Counted from the first letter of the stretch, positions 15,734 through 24,962 are shown. The stretch is 64,000 bases of DNA from Saccharibacillus qingshengii (GCF_013185195.1 NZ_JAAZWC010000022.1:23276-87275); one strand, 5' to 3'. Notes: generated by a model from the letters alone, not told the origin. Numbers and translations are program-made.

Positions 15734-17092
15734 CTAGATTCCGGCAGTGATCCGTCTCGCTGCGGCTGCCGCTTCGCGCAGCGTCGCTTCTTCATCGATC
15801 GTCAGCAGCTGCCGATCGCGCATCAGGAAGCGGCCGTCAACGATGACGGTCTCGACGTCGGAACCGTTTGCCGCATAGGCAAGCAGCGAGTAGAAGTCAT
15901 GTACGGGCTGAAGATGCGGCCTGCGCATGTCGACCAGGATCAGATCCGCTTTTCTCCCGACGGTCAGCATGCCGATCTCTGCGCCGAGCCCAAGCAGTTC
16001 CGCGCTGCCGGCCGTAGCCATATGCAGGGCATCGTAAGCGCCGAATGCCGCGGGGTCACCGGCTGCCGATTTGTGCATCCAGGCAGCCGCGCGGATTTCC
16101 TGAAACATGTCGAGCGTTGCCGCACTGCCGGCTCCATCGGTTCCGAGACCGATCGGAATGCCTTCGCGGCGCATGGCCGCAATCGGGGCCGTTCCGCAGC
16201 CGAGCTTCATATTGCTGACCGGGTTATGGCTGACGCCGCCGCGCATGCCGCGCAGCAATCGGATATCGCTGGCGCTCAAATGAACGGCGTGCGCAAGCAG
16301 CGTATGCGTCCGTGCGTTCAGCAGACCCAACTCATGCAGGTGCTCGGTTGGCGTACGGCCGCAGCGCTCGCGAAGGATCGCGACTTCCTCGATCGTCTCC
16401 GCCAGATGGATATGAATCGGAATATTCATCTCTTCTGCCAGGCGGACGATCTCGCCGAGCGATTCCGGCGAGCACAGATAAGGCGAATGGGGACCGAGCA
16501 TGGTCGTAATGCGCCCGTTACCGGCGCCTTCGAAGCGTCCGATCAGATCAAGAGCTTCGTTCATGCGCCGTCCGTTATCATCGTCCGCGGTAATTAAGCC
16601 GCGAGTCAGCGAAGCCCGCATCCCGCTGCGAAGAGTCTCTTCGGCAATCCGGTCCATATGGATATACATATCCGCAAAAGCCGTCGTTCCCGAGCGGATC
16701 ATCTCGGCCATCGCCAGTCGGCAGCCCACCGCGATATCATCGGGCGTCATTCGGGCTTCGGCCGGAAACATCTTCGATTCCAGCCAATCCATCAGCTTCA
16801 GTTCGTCTGCGAACCCGCGCAGCAGCGCCATCGGCGTATGTTGATGCGCGTTGACGAGCCCCGGCATGGCTACGCATCCGCGGGCATCGAGAATCTCGTC
16901 TCCGGGTTGTGCCAGACCGGGGGTGCCCGAATCGCCGTTACGGATTGCGTCGATCCTTCCGTTTGCGATCCGAATATCTCCGATAAACGGGCCGCTCTCG
17001 GGCCTCTTTTTGTTTTCCATCGTGACAATCGCCGCCCCTTCGATCACAAGGCCGGCTTGTTCGCGTGCGTTTTTTTCGTATTTTTCGGTCAT
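15734..17092 (-). CDS. mtaD: Amidohydrolase, probable 5-methylthioadenosine/S-adenosylhomocysteine deaminase
   Basis: Start ATG 17092 behind GAGGAGAAGAGG; 452 residues, close to the family length. It is an amidohydrolase-superfamily deaminase with metal ligands in NAHQHTP (H83, H85), HIHLAET and LLAHAVHL, and the catalytic Asp in LGTDGAGS; TEHLHELGLL and SHNPVSNMKLGCG fit the MTA/SAH deaminase branch. It converts SAH to S-inosylhomocysteine, removing the inhibitor made by methyltransferases. Its promoter has the 19-bp spacer and palindrome typical of MerR control, and a MerR-methyltransferase fusion is encoded next upstream on the same strand. Other purine or pyrimidine deaminase activities cannot be excluded. 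Confidence 0.85.
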   Translation of the reverse strand: MTEKYEKNAREQAGLVIEGAAIVTMENKKRPESGPFIGDIRIANGRIDAIRNGDSGTPGLAQPGDEILDARGCVAMPGLVNAHQHTPMALLRGFADELKLMDWLESKMFPAEARMTPDDIAVGCRLAMAEMIRSGTTAFADMYIHMDRIAEETLRSGMRASLTRGLITADDDNGRRMNEALDLIGRFEGAGNGRITTMLGPHSPYLCSPESLGEIVRLAEEMNIPIHIHLAETIEEVAILRERCGRTPTEHLHELGLLNARTHTLLAHAVHLSASDIRLLRGMRGGVSHNPVSNMKLGCGTAPIAAMRREGIPIGLGTDGAGSAATLDMFQEIRAAAWMHKSAAGDPAAFGAYDALHMATAGSAELLGLGAEIGMLTVGRKADLILVDMRRPHLQPVHDFYSLLAYAANGSDVETVIVDGRFLMRDRQLLTIDEEATLREAAAAARRITAGI

Positions 17093-17175
17093 GTCCTCTT
17101 CTCCTCTCGCTTTGCAAAACGCGGCGGCACTTGTCGGAATCGACGCATGCCGCAAATCCGTTTCGCCTGCAGCCA

Positions 17176-17206
17176 AGCATAGACCTTGACGCGGCGTCAA
17201 GGTCAA
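17176..17206 (-). promoter_or_regulatory. MerR-type promoter with operator palindrome in a 19-bp spacer
   Basis: On the minus strand: -35 TTGACC (17206-17201), a 19-bp spacer and -10 TATGCT (17181-17176). A perfect 23-bp palindrome, GACCTTGACGC-G-GCGTCAAGGTC (17182-17204), fills the spacer. Overlong 19-bp spacers with a central palindrome are the hallmark of MerR-activated promoters. The start of transcription would be near 17169, about 75 bases before mtaD. Confidence 0.85.
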
Positions 17207-17298
17207 GCGGGGAAGATCGGGAAGTTGGGAACAGGGAGGGAAGGCTCGACAAACGCACCAAAAAAGCAGCCCGGAAAACGTAGAGCCGCTTCGAAGAT

Positions 17299-18405
17299 TC
17301 AAGTCGATATCAATAGGGCGTAGACCCGGCCCGACACGCGGGAATATTGGGTCTGCCACCCTTCCGAGTCCAGCAGAGCCAGCAGTTCGTCGAGATGCGC
17401 TTCGTACGAATTCCGAATTTGAAAAAGCTCCCCGGCTTCTGATCGCGCAGAAAGCGGCGGCTCCTCCGACCGGGCATTCGAACGTTCAGCCTGTTCAAGT
17501 TCACGGATTCGGCGTTCGCGGTGCGCCGAGTCCGTGAACATCGTATCGACCAGGCCAAATCGGCCGCCGGGCTTCAGCACCCGGCGGATTTCCCGCAGGG
17601 CCAAAGGCTTCTGCTCGTCGTTCAAGTGATGGAAAGCATAGCTGCTGACCGCGAAGTCGAAGCTGCCGCGGTCGAAGGGCAGATAGAGGAAGTTTCCTGT
17701 CCGTGCGTCGAGCTGAGGCAGTTTGGCCCGACAGATCTCCAGCATGGCGCTCGACTGCTCCGCCGCCGACATGATGGCGCCTTCGCGAATCAGCAGCCCG
17801 GCCAGATTGCCGGTCCCCGTTCCGATATCGAGCCCCGATTCCCCTTGATGCGGACGGATCAGTTCCCGGACCGCTTCCAACGCCTGCGCGTAATAGGGAT
17901 GGGCGGGAGAAGCGCCGCCAAGCACGCGTTCGTCGTGCAGGGCGGCCTGTGCGTCGAAATCCCAGACGTCGGTCCAACCGGCATGAAGTTCCCGGATCCG
18001 TTTCAATTCGGCGGCCATGACGAACCATGCGTCTTCTTCGACAGAGGCCGCATCCGGCGCGGCGTTCGATTCGGAACGCGAGATCATGCGCCCGACCGTT
18101 TCCAGATCGCGCTCCAGCTGGTTTTTCTGCGCAAACAGCTCCGAGCGCCGCCGCTCCAGCGCTTTGCGAATCGCTTCGTCCGTTTCCGCCGAACCTTCGG
18201 CAGACGGCAGCGCGCCGATCTCTTCGAGCGTCAGACCGATCTCCCGCAGCGCGGCAATCCGTTTCAAGCGCTTTTCGTCCTCCGGGCCGAAGACCCGATA
18301 CCCGTTCTCCAACCGCCGGGCAGGCGGCAGCAGCCCTTTCGCTTCGTAGAAACGGATCGAGCGGGCCGACAGTCCGAGTTTTTGCGAAAGCTGCTGAATC
18401 CGCAT
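17299..18405 (-). CDS. MerR-family regulator fused to a SAM-dependent methyltransferase
   Basis: 368 residues. Residues 1-70 are a MerR winged helix (LGLSARSIRFYEAKGLLPP, NGYRVFGPEDEKRLKRIAAL), then a dimerisation coiled coil to about 110. From about residue 135 comes a class I methyltransferase with the SAM-binding motif LDIGTGTGNLA near residue 195 and the post-motif SSYAFHHLNDEQK, similar as I recall to the YrrT-type methyltransferase linked to SAH recycling in Bacillus. The ATG overlaps the upstream stop (TAATG). It probably binds the palindrome upstream of mtaD, with the methyltransferase domain as catalyst or as a SAM/SAH sensor; this is inference. Confidence 0.88.
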   Translation of the reverse strand: MRIQQLSQKLGLSARSIRFYEAKGLLPPARRLENGYRVFGPEDEKRLKRIAALREIGLTLEEIGALPSAEGSAETDEAIRKALERRRSELFAQKNQLERDLETVGRMISRSESNAAPDAASVEEDAWFVMAAELKRIRELHAGWTDVWDFDAQAALHDERVLGGASPAHPYYAQALEAVRELIRPHQGESGLDIGTGTGNLAGLLIREGAIMSAAEQSSAMLEICRAKLPQLDARTGNFLYLPFDRGSFDFAVSSYAFHHLNDEQKPLALREIRRVLKPGGRFGLVDTMFTDSAHRERRIRELEQAERSNARSEEPPLSARSEAGELFQIRNSYEAHLDELLALLDSEGWQTQYSRVSGRVYALLIST

Positions 18406-19334
18406 TACAAGGCGGGCTCCGGCTTCATTGCGTCGCGGTAGTATAGCCGGAACAGGATGTCCTGGTTATAATTGCCGAAGCCGCTGCCGAACAGCGTCAT
18501 GCCGCCAACATGCTGCGCTTCGCTGCGCACGCCGATCCGCAGCTTCCATTCTTTGCTCGACGGGGAGATCTGATCCAGCGTCACGGAAGAGAGCGGCGTG
18601 CCGTCCATGAACGTGCCGGTCCGGTTGATCTTGAGCCGCTTGAGCAGCCCGTACTGGTTGATATCGTTCGGCCACCACGCCGGGGTGAGATTCCCGCGCC
18701 GTTTGCCGTAATCGCCCGGGCTTGTCCAAGTCCCGAGATCGACGCCGTTCAGATGAAACGTGATATCGGACGGCCAATCTTCGTCGATTCCCGGCGCTTC
18801 GGACGAGATTTCCATCGAAATCTCCAGTTCATCGGGCGTTTGGCTCGACAGAAGGAAGTTCGGCGCGCGGTACTCCACAAAGCCTTGGCCGAACCAGAGG
18901 ATCGAAGCGTTGACCCGTTCGGGCGACAGGAAAAACCGCGGGTCGTCGAACTGGCCGATCATTTTTTCCGTAGTCGCCAGGCCGCAGGTCGGATGGACTT
19001 CCCAATCGGTAAAATGGCCGATCGGCACATTGACCGGATGAACGGACCGCCGGTCGCTGCCCGCTTTGGGCAGGGTGATCTCGATGCGGTCTTCGGCCAG
19101 CGAGCAGACTTTGCGCGCTCCGCCCCGGCCGGCCATCCGTTCCGTGCGGATGAGTCCGGCCGTCTCCAGTTTGCGCACATGCATGGTCATGATCGCGCTG
19201 CTGAGATTCGATGCTTCGGCCAGTTCGCGTACGTTCATCGGACGTTCGGCGAGCAGGGCAAGCAGATTCAGACGGACTTTGCTGGCAAGCGCTTCGTACA
19301 CGGGCAGCGATTGTTCGGTAATGTCGAGTTCCAT
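18405..19334 (-). CDS. ArsR-like winged-helix regulator with large C-terminal domain
   Basis: Start ATG 19334 behind TGGAGGAAGCC; a TTG at 19346 precedes that site. 309 residues. Residues 10-80 are an ArsR-type helix-turn-helix (KVRLNLLALLAERPMNVREL, SSAIMTMHVRKLETAGLI, then a wing). The remaining roughly 220 residues look beta-rich (ELEISMEISSEAPG, SDITFHLNGVDLGTW), with no family I can name; a carbohydrate- or ligand-binding role is possible. Its stop overlaps the start of the MerR fusion, so the two regulators are translationally coupled. Confidence 0.8.
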   Translation of the reverse strand: MELDITEQSLPVYEALASKVRLNLLALLAERPMNVRELAEASNLSSAIMTMHVRKLETAGLIRTERMAGRGGARKVCSLAEDRIEITLPKAGSDRRSVHPVNVPIGHFTDWEVHPTCGLATTEKMIGQFDDPRFFLSPERVNASILWFGQGFVEYRAPNFLLSSQTPDELEISMEISSEAPGIDEDWPSDITFHLNGVDLGTWTSPGDYGKRRGNLTPAWWPNDINQYGLLKRLKINRTGTFMDGTPLSSVTLDQISPSSKEWKLRIGVRSEAQHVGGMTLFGSGFGNYNQDILFRLYYRDAMKPEPAL

Positions 19335-19577
19335 GGCTTCCTCCAAATGGTAGCGATTTTCGAATATCCGATCGGGGATCGTTTCCTATCAGTATATAAT
19401 GCGAAGCGTTCAAAAGCACGGATAACAAAGGTTAGGCGGGATTCGACTGTCGAAAACAAGCGAATTTAGGCGAACTCGTTTCATACAGCATGAATTCCCG
19501 TTAATAAGGAGACATAGAAAGACTTCAGAACCGGCTTGGGCATCGAGCGCGGGTTGGCATAAAAGGAGACTGTAAAG

Positions 19578-20654
19578 ATGACCGCAGTTGAACGGGCAAG
19601 ACATTTCTACGTAGGCACGTACGCATCGGAGGAAGAAGAAGGACTGTTTCACTGCACCCTCAACGAAAAAACGGGCGAGCTGCACCTCGTGTCCGGTATG
19701 GGCGGCATCGAGAATCCGTCGTATCTGATCGTCTGTCCGAATCGGACCCATTTGTATGCGGTGAGCGAAAAAGACTATGGCGAGATTGTCGCTTACACGC
19801 TTGATCCGGAGACCTATGAGCTGCATCTGCACGGCCGGACCGCTTCCGAAGGCGCAGCGCCGTGTTTCGTCAGTGCGACTCCGAACGGAAAAATACTGCT
19901 TGCCGCCAACTACGGCGGCAGCGTGTCGGCCTTCTCGATTCGGGCCCATGGCTTGCTGGAACAGGTGAGCTGCGTGCAGCACTCGGGATCCGGCACCCAT
20001 CCGCAGCGGCAGGAAAGCGCGCATCCGCATGCGTTCGTACCTTCGCCGGACGGAACGTTCCTGTTTGCTCCGGATCTCGGGACAGACCGGATCGCCAGAT
20101 ATACGCTGGAAGATGAGCGGCTGTTCAAACAAGAAGATATCGAGCTTCCTGCGGGTACCGGGCCCCGGACGCTCGCTTTTCACCCCGGCGGCAGATGGGC
20201 TTATGTATCGGGCGAGCTGAATAATACGGTGACGGCGCTGGAATACGAGCCGCAAAGCGGCGGTCTGACTCCGTTTCAGCGCGAAGCTCTGCTGCCGGCA
20301 GAACAGGCGTCCGATCCGGCGAACACCGCGGCCCACACGGCAGTATCGCCCTGCGGCAAATACGTGTATGTGTCGAACCGCGGGGACGACAGCATTACGC
20401 AGTTTGCCGTCGATCCTTCGGACGGGCGGCTGTCGCTGGTCGAACGCGTATCTTCCGGAGGCCGGATTCCGCGCCACTTCGCGATTCTGGGCGGTTTTTT
20501 GGTGGCGGCCAACCAAGAGAGCGGCCGCATCGTTTCTTTTGCGATCGGGGCGGAAGACGGGCGGTTGACTCCAATCGGATATGCGCTGGAACGGAGTCGT
20601 CCGGTATGTATCTGCCCGATGCCGGAAGCGGACTCCGCAGACTGGATGATTTGA
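19578..20654 (+). CDS. pgl: Lactonase-family beta-propeller, probable 6-phosphogluconolactonase
   Basis: 358 residues, ATG behind AAAGGAGA. The sequence has the seven-bladed propeller pattern of YkgB/Pgl-type lactonases: FYVGTYASEEEEGLF at the start, IENPSYLIVCPNRTHLYAVSE, HPHAFVPSPDGTFLFAPDLG (metal-site region) and GGRIPRHFAIL. It would hydrolyse 6-phosphogluconolactone in the oxidative pentose phosphate route. It is followed 39 bases later by a DUF4385 gene on the same strand. Confidence 0.85.
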   Translation: MTAVERARHFYVGTYASEEEEGLFHCTLNEKTGELHLVSGMGGIENPSYLIVCPNRTHLYAVSEKDYGEIVAYTLDPETYELHLHGRTASEGAAPCFVSATPNGKILLAANYGGSVSAFSIRAHGLLEQVSCVQHSGSGTHPQRQESAHPHAFVPSPDGTFLFAPDLGTDRIARYTLEDERLFKQEDIELPAGTGPRTLAFHPGGRWAYVSGELNNTVTALEYEPQSGGLTPFQREALLPAEQASDPANTAAHTAVSPCGKYVYVSNRGDDSITQFAVDPSDGRLSLVERVSSGGRIPRHFAILGGFLVAANQESGRIVSFAIGAEDGRLTPIGYALERSRPVCICPMPEADSADWMI

Positions 20655-20693
20655 AAACCAACTGCGAAAAGCGAACAGAAGGAGGCGCGGGCG

Positions 20694-21146
20694 ATGAAAG
20701 CATTCGATTACGATCTGGACTATGAAAACCTGGATTTGCGCAAACAGCCCGAGCTGTACCGGGTGGGACGCGGCGAGCAGGGAGTCCTGCTCGTGCAGCC
20801 GTACAAGAACGAGATTCTGCCGTATTGGCGTTTCAAAACGCCGGAAATTGCCCGCGAATCTTCCGAGAAGATCCGCGAGCTGTTTCTTGCTTACAAAGAA
20901 GCGGAAGATTTTGTCGGCATGGATATGGCGCGCAAATTTCTGCAGATGGGCTATACGCGCGCAAGGCGCTATACGAATTACAAAGGCGGCCGCAAATATG
21001 CGGAGAACGGAACGCTTTCGATCAGCAAAGGCGATCCGGTCAAAGCGGAGTCGGCCGCGATTTTTAAAGAAGCTTGGGAACAGGCCAAAACCGATCCGGA
21101 TTATATCCGCATGAAGGAAGAACACAAAGCGCGCTACGAGAAATAA
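20694..21146 (+). CDS. DUF4385 domain protein
   Basis: 150 residues, ATG behind AAGGAGGCG. The whole chain fits DUF4385 (FDYDLDYENLDLRKQPELYR, RFKTPEIARESSEKI, DFVGMDMARKFLQMGYTRAR). No function is established. It has no signal peptide or membrane segment and many aromatic and basic residues. It is probably co-transcribed with the lactonase, and paired hairpins follow. Confidence 0.85.
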   Translation: MKAFDYDLDYENLDLRKQPELYRVGRGEQGVLLVQPYKNEILPYWRFKTPEIARESSEKIRELFLAYKEAEDFVGMDMARKFLQMGYTRARRYTNYKGGRKYAENGTLSISKGDPVKAESAAIFKEAWEQAKTDPDYIRMKEEHKARYEK

Positions 21147-21230
21147 GGCGTTCTGCGCGTGCGGCCAAGCGGCTGGCCGTTGGCTGGCAGCGGTTCAGGT
21201 CCGGGCGCCGGTGAAGCAGGCAGCAAAAAA

Positions 21231-21286
21231 AGCCGGGGATTCCCGGCTTTTGAAGACCGCGGGTCCTTAAGGGATCCGCGGTTTTT
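21231..21286. terminator. Two adjacent hairpins between convergent genes
   Basis: The first stem, AGCCGGG / CCCGGCT (21231-21248), has an A run on its left and T residues on its right and can work both ways. The second, ACCGCGGGTCC / GGATCCGCGGT (21256-21282), is followed by TTTTT. Confidence 0.85.
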
Positions 21287-21313
21287 GTATAGGGGATAGC
21301 CTGCCCGCCGGAT

Positions 21314-22243
21314 TCAGCGCGGGGACAGTGCGCCTTCGGAATCGGAGACTCCGGCAGCAGCCTGTTCCGACTCGCGATCCGGCGCCTTGATCGGCTGCGC
21401 AGCGTGATGGGCGTGATGGGCATGCGCCGCCGAGCTGCGCTTCGGAAAAGTCGCGGGCTCTTCCGCAGGCGGGCGCAGCTGCGGCGAGTAGCCCGCATAG
21501 GGCCGCTCGCGCCGTTTGCCTGCCGCAGGCTGCAGCCAGGCAAAGCCTGCGGCCGCAAGCGCCAGCTGCACGCCCAGCAGCCACGGAGCCGCTTCCGCGT
21601 TCATCAGCGGATGCAGCAGGGCCGGAGCCGCCGCGAGCAGCGGCACCACGCGCCGCAGCACGGGGCGTTCGGCCCGGTAGCCCGGCTCGAGCAGCCGGGC
21701 CGCGAGCAGTGCCGCCAGCAGCCAGGAGAACAGGCGGCACAGCGGAAGCCATACGGAGCCGTACATCTCCGGCTCCCGGATATACTGCCATACGGCGGCT
21801 CCCGCGCCCGCCAGCAGGGCCGGGACCAGCGCCGGCTTCAGCAGGCGCAGGAATCCGCCGCCCCAGGACGGCCGTTCTTCCCGTTCGAGCAGCAGAGCCA
21901 GCTCGTGGCGGGTCCGATCCAGTTCGCGGTGCAGCACTTCCTGCAGCAGCGGCAGGCGTTTGGATTCGCCGCCCTGCACATACAGAGCCAGATGGCCGTC
22001 CAGATCGGATGCGAAGCCCTGCATGCCCTGACAGAGCAGCAGGCGTTCCCGCAGCCGGCTTAAGGCCGGTACCGTCGGGGATTCAATCATTTCGTCTACC
22101 AGCGCCGCCGCCGATCCCAGCGCTTCCAGCGCTGTGCGAAGCCTTCGTTCGCGGTTCGTGGACCTCCGGCTCAGCGCCCTGCGGGCCTGTTCGTAGATCC
22201 ATATCGCAAATGCGGCCGTTGCCAGCCAGACATACGTTTCCAT
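21314..22243 (-). CDS. Hypothetical multi-pass membrane protein
   Basis: Start taken as ATG 22243 (METYVWLATAAFAIW), behind GAGAGGAAGG; an upstream in-frame start to 22309 would add 22 residues without improving the signal. 309 residues: an N-terminal transmembrane helix, a soluble helical region (about residues 25-145, Arg/Leu/Glu-rich), four closely spaced hydrophobic helices (about 150-255), and a cytoplasmic tail with a His-rich patch (AHAHHAHHAA) that might bind metal. No family is recognised. The gene is monocistronic. Confidence 0.65.
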   Translation of the reverse strand: METYVWLATAAFAIWIYEQARRALSRRSTNRERRLRTALEALGSAAALVDEMIESPTVPALSRLRERLLLCQGMQGFASDLDGHLALYVQGGESKRLPLLQEVLHRELDRTRHELALLLEREERPSWGGGFLRLLKPALVPALLAGAGAAVWQYIREPEMYGSVWLPLCRLFSWLLAALLAARLLEPGYRAERPVLRRVVPLLAAAPALLHPLMNAEAAPWLLGVQLALAAAGFAWLQPAAGKRRERPYAGYSPQLRPPAEEPATFPKRSSAAHAHHAHHAAQPIKAPDRESEQAAAGVSDSEGALSPR

Positions 22244-22573
22244 TCCGATTCGCCTTCCTCTCGCATAACCTGTCCTCTCCACTATTACACAAGCCTCCTG
22301 CCTCTTCAAGCTTCAATAAAGCGAATTCATGGACAAAGAGGCGGGTCGCGCGTACAATTCGGAACGCAGGGAGAAAAGGCGGCCGTATACGGACTGCGCC
22401 GGCGGCTTGCGGAGCGGGAGAGGAATTTTGCCCGGACGACGAAGCTCCGCTGAGAGGCCGCCTCCCGAAACGGGTATTATAAAGAAAGAAAAACGTTCCG
22501 TTTCCCGGCAATTTGCCGGAAAGGAATATCCACATCCGGCCGCAAGGCGGCCAAACGAGAGGACGGGAACAAA

Positions 22574-23215
22574 TTGGAATTGATGAAAGTTCTGGTACTT
22601 GGAGCGGACGGTGCGATCGGACGCGGTCTGGTCAAAGAAGCGCTTTACCGCAAATGCGAGGTCACGGCTCTGCTGCGCGAACCGTCGCGGCTTCATGAAG
22701 AACATGCGGCGCTTACGATCCGAACCGGCGATCTGCTCGGACCCGGCGCGATCGCGGCTGCGGCCGCGGGCTGCGATGCGATTCTGACCGCTTTCGGGTC
22801 GGAGCCGGGCGAAGGGTCGCTGCTTCCCGAAGCGGCGCGGCTGATTATCGAAGGCGCGCATGCCGCCGGCGTTACCCGGCTGATCGTGGCCGGCGGTTCC
22901 GGCACGCTGCTGACAGCGCCGGGAGTCCGGCTGATGGACAGCCCGGAATATCCGCAGGAACTGCTTCCGTTGGCGCAGGCGCACGCGGAAGCGTATGAGA
23001 TTTTTGCGCAGAGCGATCTGGACTGGACGTATGCCAGCCCGGCCGCCTGGATCGAACCCGGCCGCCGCACCGGCAACTTCCGGGTCGGGATGTCGCTGCT
23101 GGTCACCGACGACGAAGGACACAGCCGGATCAGTATCGAAGATTTTGCCGCGGCGATCGTGGACGAACTGGACGATCCGAACTTTATCCGCGCCCGCTTT
23201 ACGGTCGGCTACTGA
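22574..23215 (+). CDS. NAD(P)-binding Rossmann protein (SDR-like)
   Basis: 213 residues from TTG 22574, twelve bases after AGAGG; the ATG at 22583 would shorten it by three residues but is far from any site. The N-terminal fingerprint VLVLGADGAIGRGLVKEAL is the NAD(P)-binding glycine loop, and TRLIVAGGSGTLL and DLDWTYASPAAWIEPG fit the atypical SDR group (NmrA/YwnB-like, PF13460). It has no Tyr-x-x-x-Lys dyad, so it may be a redox sensor or reductase of unknown substrate. The NAD(P)HX repair gene follows 88 bases downstream, suggesting a shared NAD(P)H theme. Confidence 0.82.
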   Translation: MELMKVLVLGADGAIGRGLVKEALYRKCEVTALLREPSRLHEEHAALTIRTGDLLGPGAIAAAAAGCDAILTAFGSEPGEGSLLPEAARLIIEGAHAAGVTRLIVAGGSGTLLTAPGVRLMDSPEYPQELLPLAQAHAEAYEIFAQSDLDWTYASPAAWIEPGRRTGNFRVGMSLLVTDDEGHSRISIEDFAAAIVDELDDPNFIRARFTVGY

Positions 23216-23303
23216 TCCGAATCGGCCCGCGCCGACCGATGTTCCTCGAAGGCGAAGCATCCGGAATGCCGGATGCACCGACGAAAGGAGACGATTGAAC
23301 CTC

Positions 23304-24962
23304 ATGCTAATCGTAACTTCGCAGCAGATGCAGCAGATTGACCGCTATACGATCGACGAACTGGGAATTTCGCCGCTTGCCTTGATCGAATCCGCCGGCC
23401 GTGCGGTCGCCGAAGAAGTGCTGGAACTGTGCCGCGAACGCCGCGGCGCATCCGGCTCCGGCCGCCTCCCCGAAGCGGCGGCCGGAACGCGGCCCGACGG
23501 TTCCTCCAAGCGTGGGGTAACTTCTGAGAGTCCCGTGTACGAAGACGGACTTATCGCTCCGTTCGACGGAGCGGAGCGGGAACACTGGCTGATCCTGACC
23601 GGCAAAGGAAACAACGGCAGCGACGGTCTGGCGGCCGCCCGCTACCTGCAGGATGCCGGGGTGAACGTCTCGATTCTGTGCGCCAAGAGCGAAGACCGCT
23701 TCTCGGAACAAGCGGCGTCCCAATACCGGGCCGCCTGTCGTTCCGGCATTCCGGTGCTTGAAGTCGGTACAGTGCCGGACTTCGGGCGCTTTACCGGCCT
23801 TGTCGATGCGCTGCTCGGGGTGGGCGCGAGCGGCGAGCCGCGCGAGCCTTACGCCGCGCTGATCCGCGCGGCGAACGACAGCGGACTGCCGATTGTGGCG
23901 GCCGATGTGCCGAGCGGCCTGAATGCCGATACGGGACAGATCGCGGAGAACGGTATCCGCGCTGTGCGGACAGTCTGTATCGCCTTCCTTAAGGCGGGAC
24001 TGGTACAGTATCCGGGAGCCGGAGCCGCCGGCGAAGTGCGCGTGCGCGCGGTCGGCATTCCCCGGTTGGCTGCCGGTCGGATCGCCGAGCGTCCGAATAC
24101 GCATCTGATCACGGAGCGTTCGCTGCAAGGTACGCTTAAGATCGACGTTTCCCGGCGCAGAGCCGAAGACAGCCACAAAGGCACCTACGGCCATGTGCTC
24201 GTTGTCGGCGGCAGCCGGCTGATGAGCGGCGCCGGATTCATGGCTTCCCGCGCCGCGCTGCGGATCGGGAGCGGCCTGGTGACCTGGGCGCTCCCGCAGG
24301 CGCTGCTGCCGGATATTGTCGGCCATGTGCCGGAGCTGATGGTGGCGGAAGCCTCGGAAGGAGACGGCTGGCAGCGCAGTTCGGCCGCCGCGATCCTGAA
24401 GTTGGCTTCCAAGATGGATGTACTGGCTGTAGGGCCCGGCCTCGGCCGTTTCGACGGCGATGTCGAATGGCTTCGCGAACTGTGGACCGGCTCGGATGTT
24501 CCGCTTGTACTTGACGCGGACGGGCTGAATATTCTGGCGGATGCCGGAGAAGACGTCAAGCGGTGGGGCCGCCGCGAGAACGTCGTGCTGACGCCGCATC
24601 CCGGGGAGATGGGCCGCCTGCTCGGCGTACCGACCGCCGAACTGCAGCAGGACCGGATCGGTGCGGCTCGGGCTTACGCCGCCGACTATGGCGTCACCCT
24701 CGTACTCAAAGGCGCCCGCACGGTCGTGGCTTCGCCGGACGGAGCCGTCTTCGTCAATACGACGGGGCATCCCGGCATGTCGACCGGGGGCACCGGCGAT
24801 GTGCTGACCGGGGCGATCTCGGGTCTGATCGCCCAGGGTCTGACGCCGCTGCAGGCCGCCGCCTTTGGCGTCTACCTTCACGGCCGCGCCGGCGAGCGCG
24901 CGGCGGAGCTGCGCGAGCACCCCGCGTCGCTGCTGGCCGGCGACGTGATCGAAGCGCTCTAG
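23304..24962 (+). CDS. nnr: Bifunctional NAD(P)H-hydrate epimerase / ADP-dependent dehydratase
   Basis: ATG 23304 lies 13 bases after AAAGGAG; an in-frame TTG at 23295 is nearer and would add three residues. The 552-residue fusion repairs hydrated NADH/NADPH. The epimerase half (about 1-260) has SPLALIESAGRAVAEE and TGKGNNGSDGLAAARYL. The dehydratase half has HKGTYGHVLVVGGS, MSGAGFMASRAALRIG, VGPGLGR, LDADGLNIL, TPHPGEMGRLLG and the nucleotide-site STGGTGDVLTG. A Gly/Ser/Pro-rich insert of roughly 45 residues (near residues 45-90) separates the first helix from the epimerase Rossmann core, unlike compact homologues. Confidence 0.93.
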   Translation: MLIVTSQQMQQIDRYTIDELGISPLALIESAGRAVAEEVLELCRERRGASGSGRLPEAAAGTRPDGSSKRGVTSESPVYEDGLIAPFDGAEREHWLILTGKGNNGSDGLAAARYLQDAGVNVSILCAKSEDRFSEQAASQYRAACRSGIPVLEVGTVPDFGRFTGLVDALLGVGASGEPREPYAALIRAANDSGLPIVAADVPSGLNADTGQIAENGIRAVRTVCIAFLKAGLVQYPGAGAAGEVRVRAVGIPRLAAGRIAERPNTHLITERSLQGTLKIDVSRRRAEDSHKGTYGHVLVVGGSRLMSGAGFMASRAALRIGSGLVTWALPQALLPDIVGHVPELMVAEASEGDGWQRSSAAAILKLASKMDVLAVGPGLGRFDGDVEWLRELWTGSDVPLVLDADGLNILADAGEDVKRWGRRENVVLTPHPGEMGRLLGVPTAELQQDRIGAARAYAADYGVTLVLKGARTVVASPDGAVFVNTTGHPGMSTGGTGDVLTGAISGLIAQGLTPLQAAAFGVYLHGRAGERAAELREHPASLLAGDVIEAL

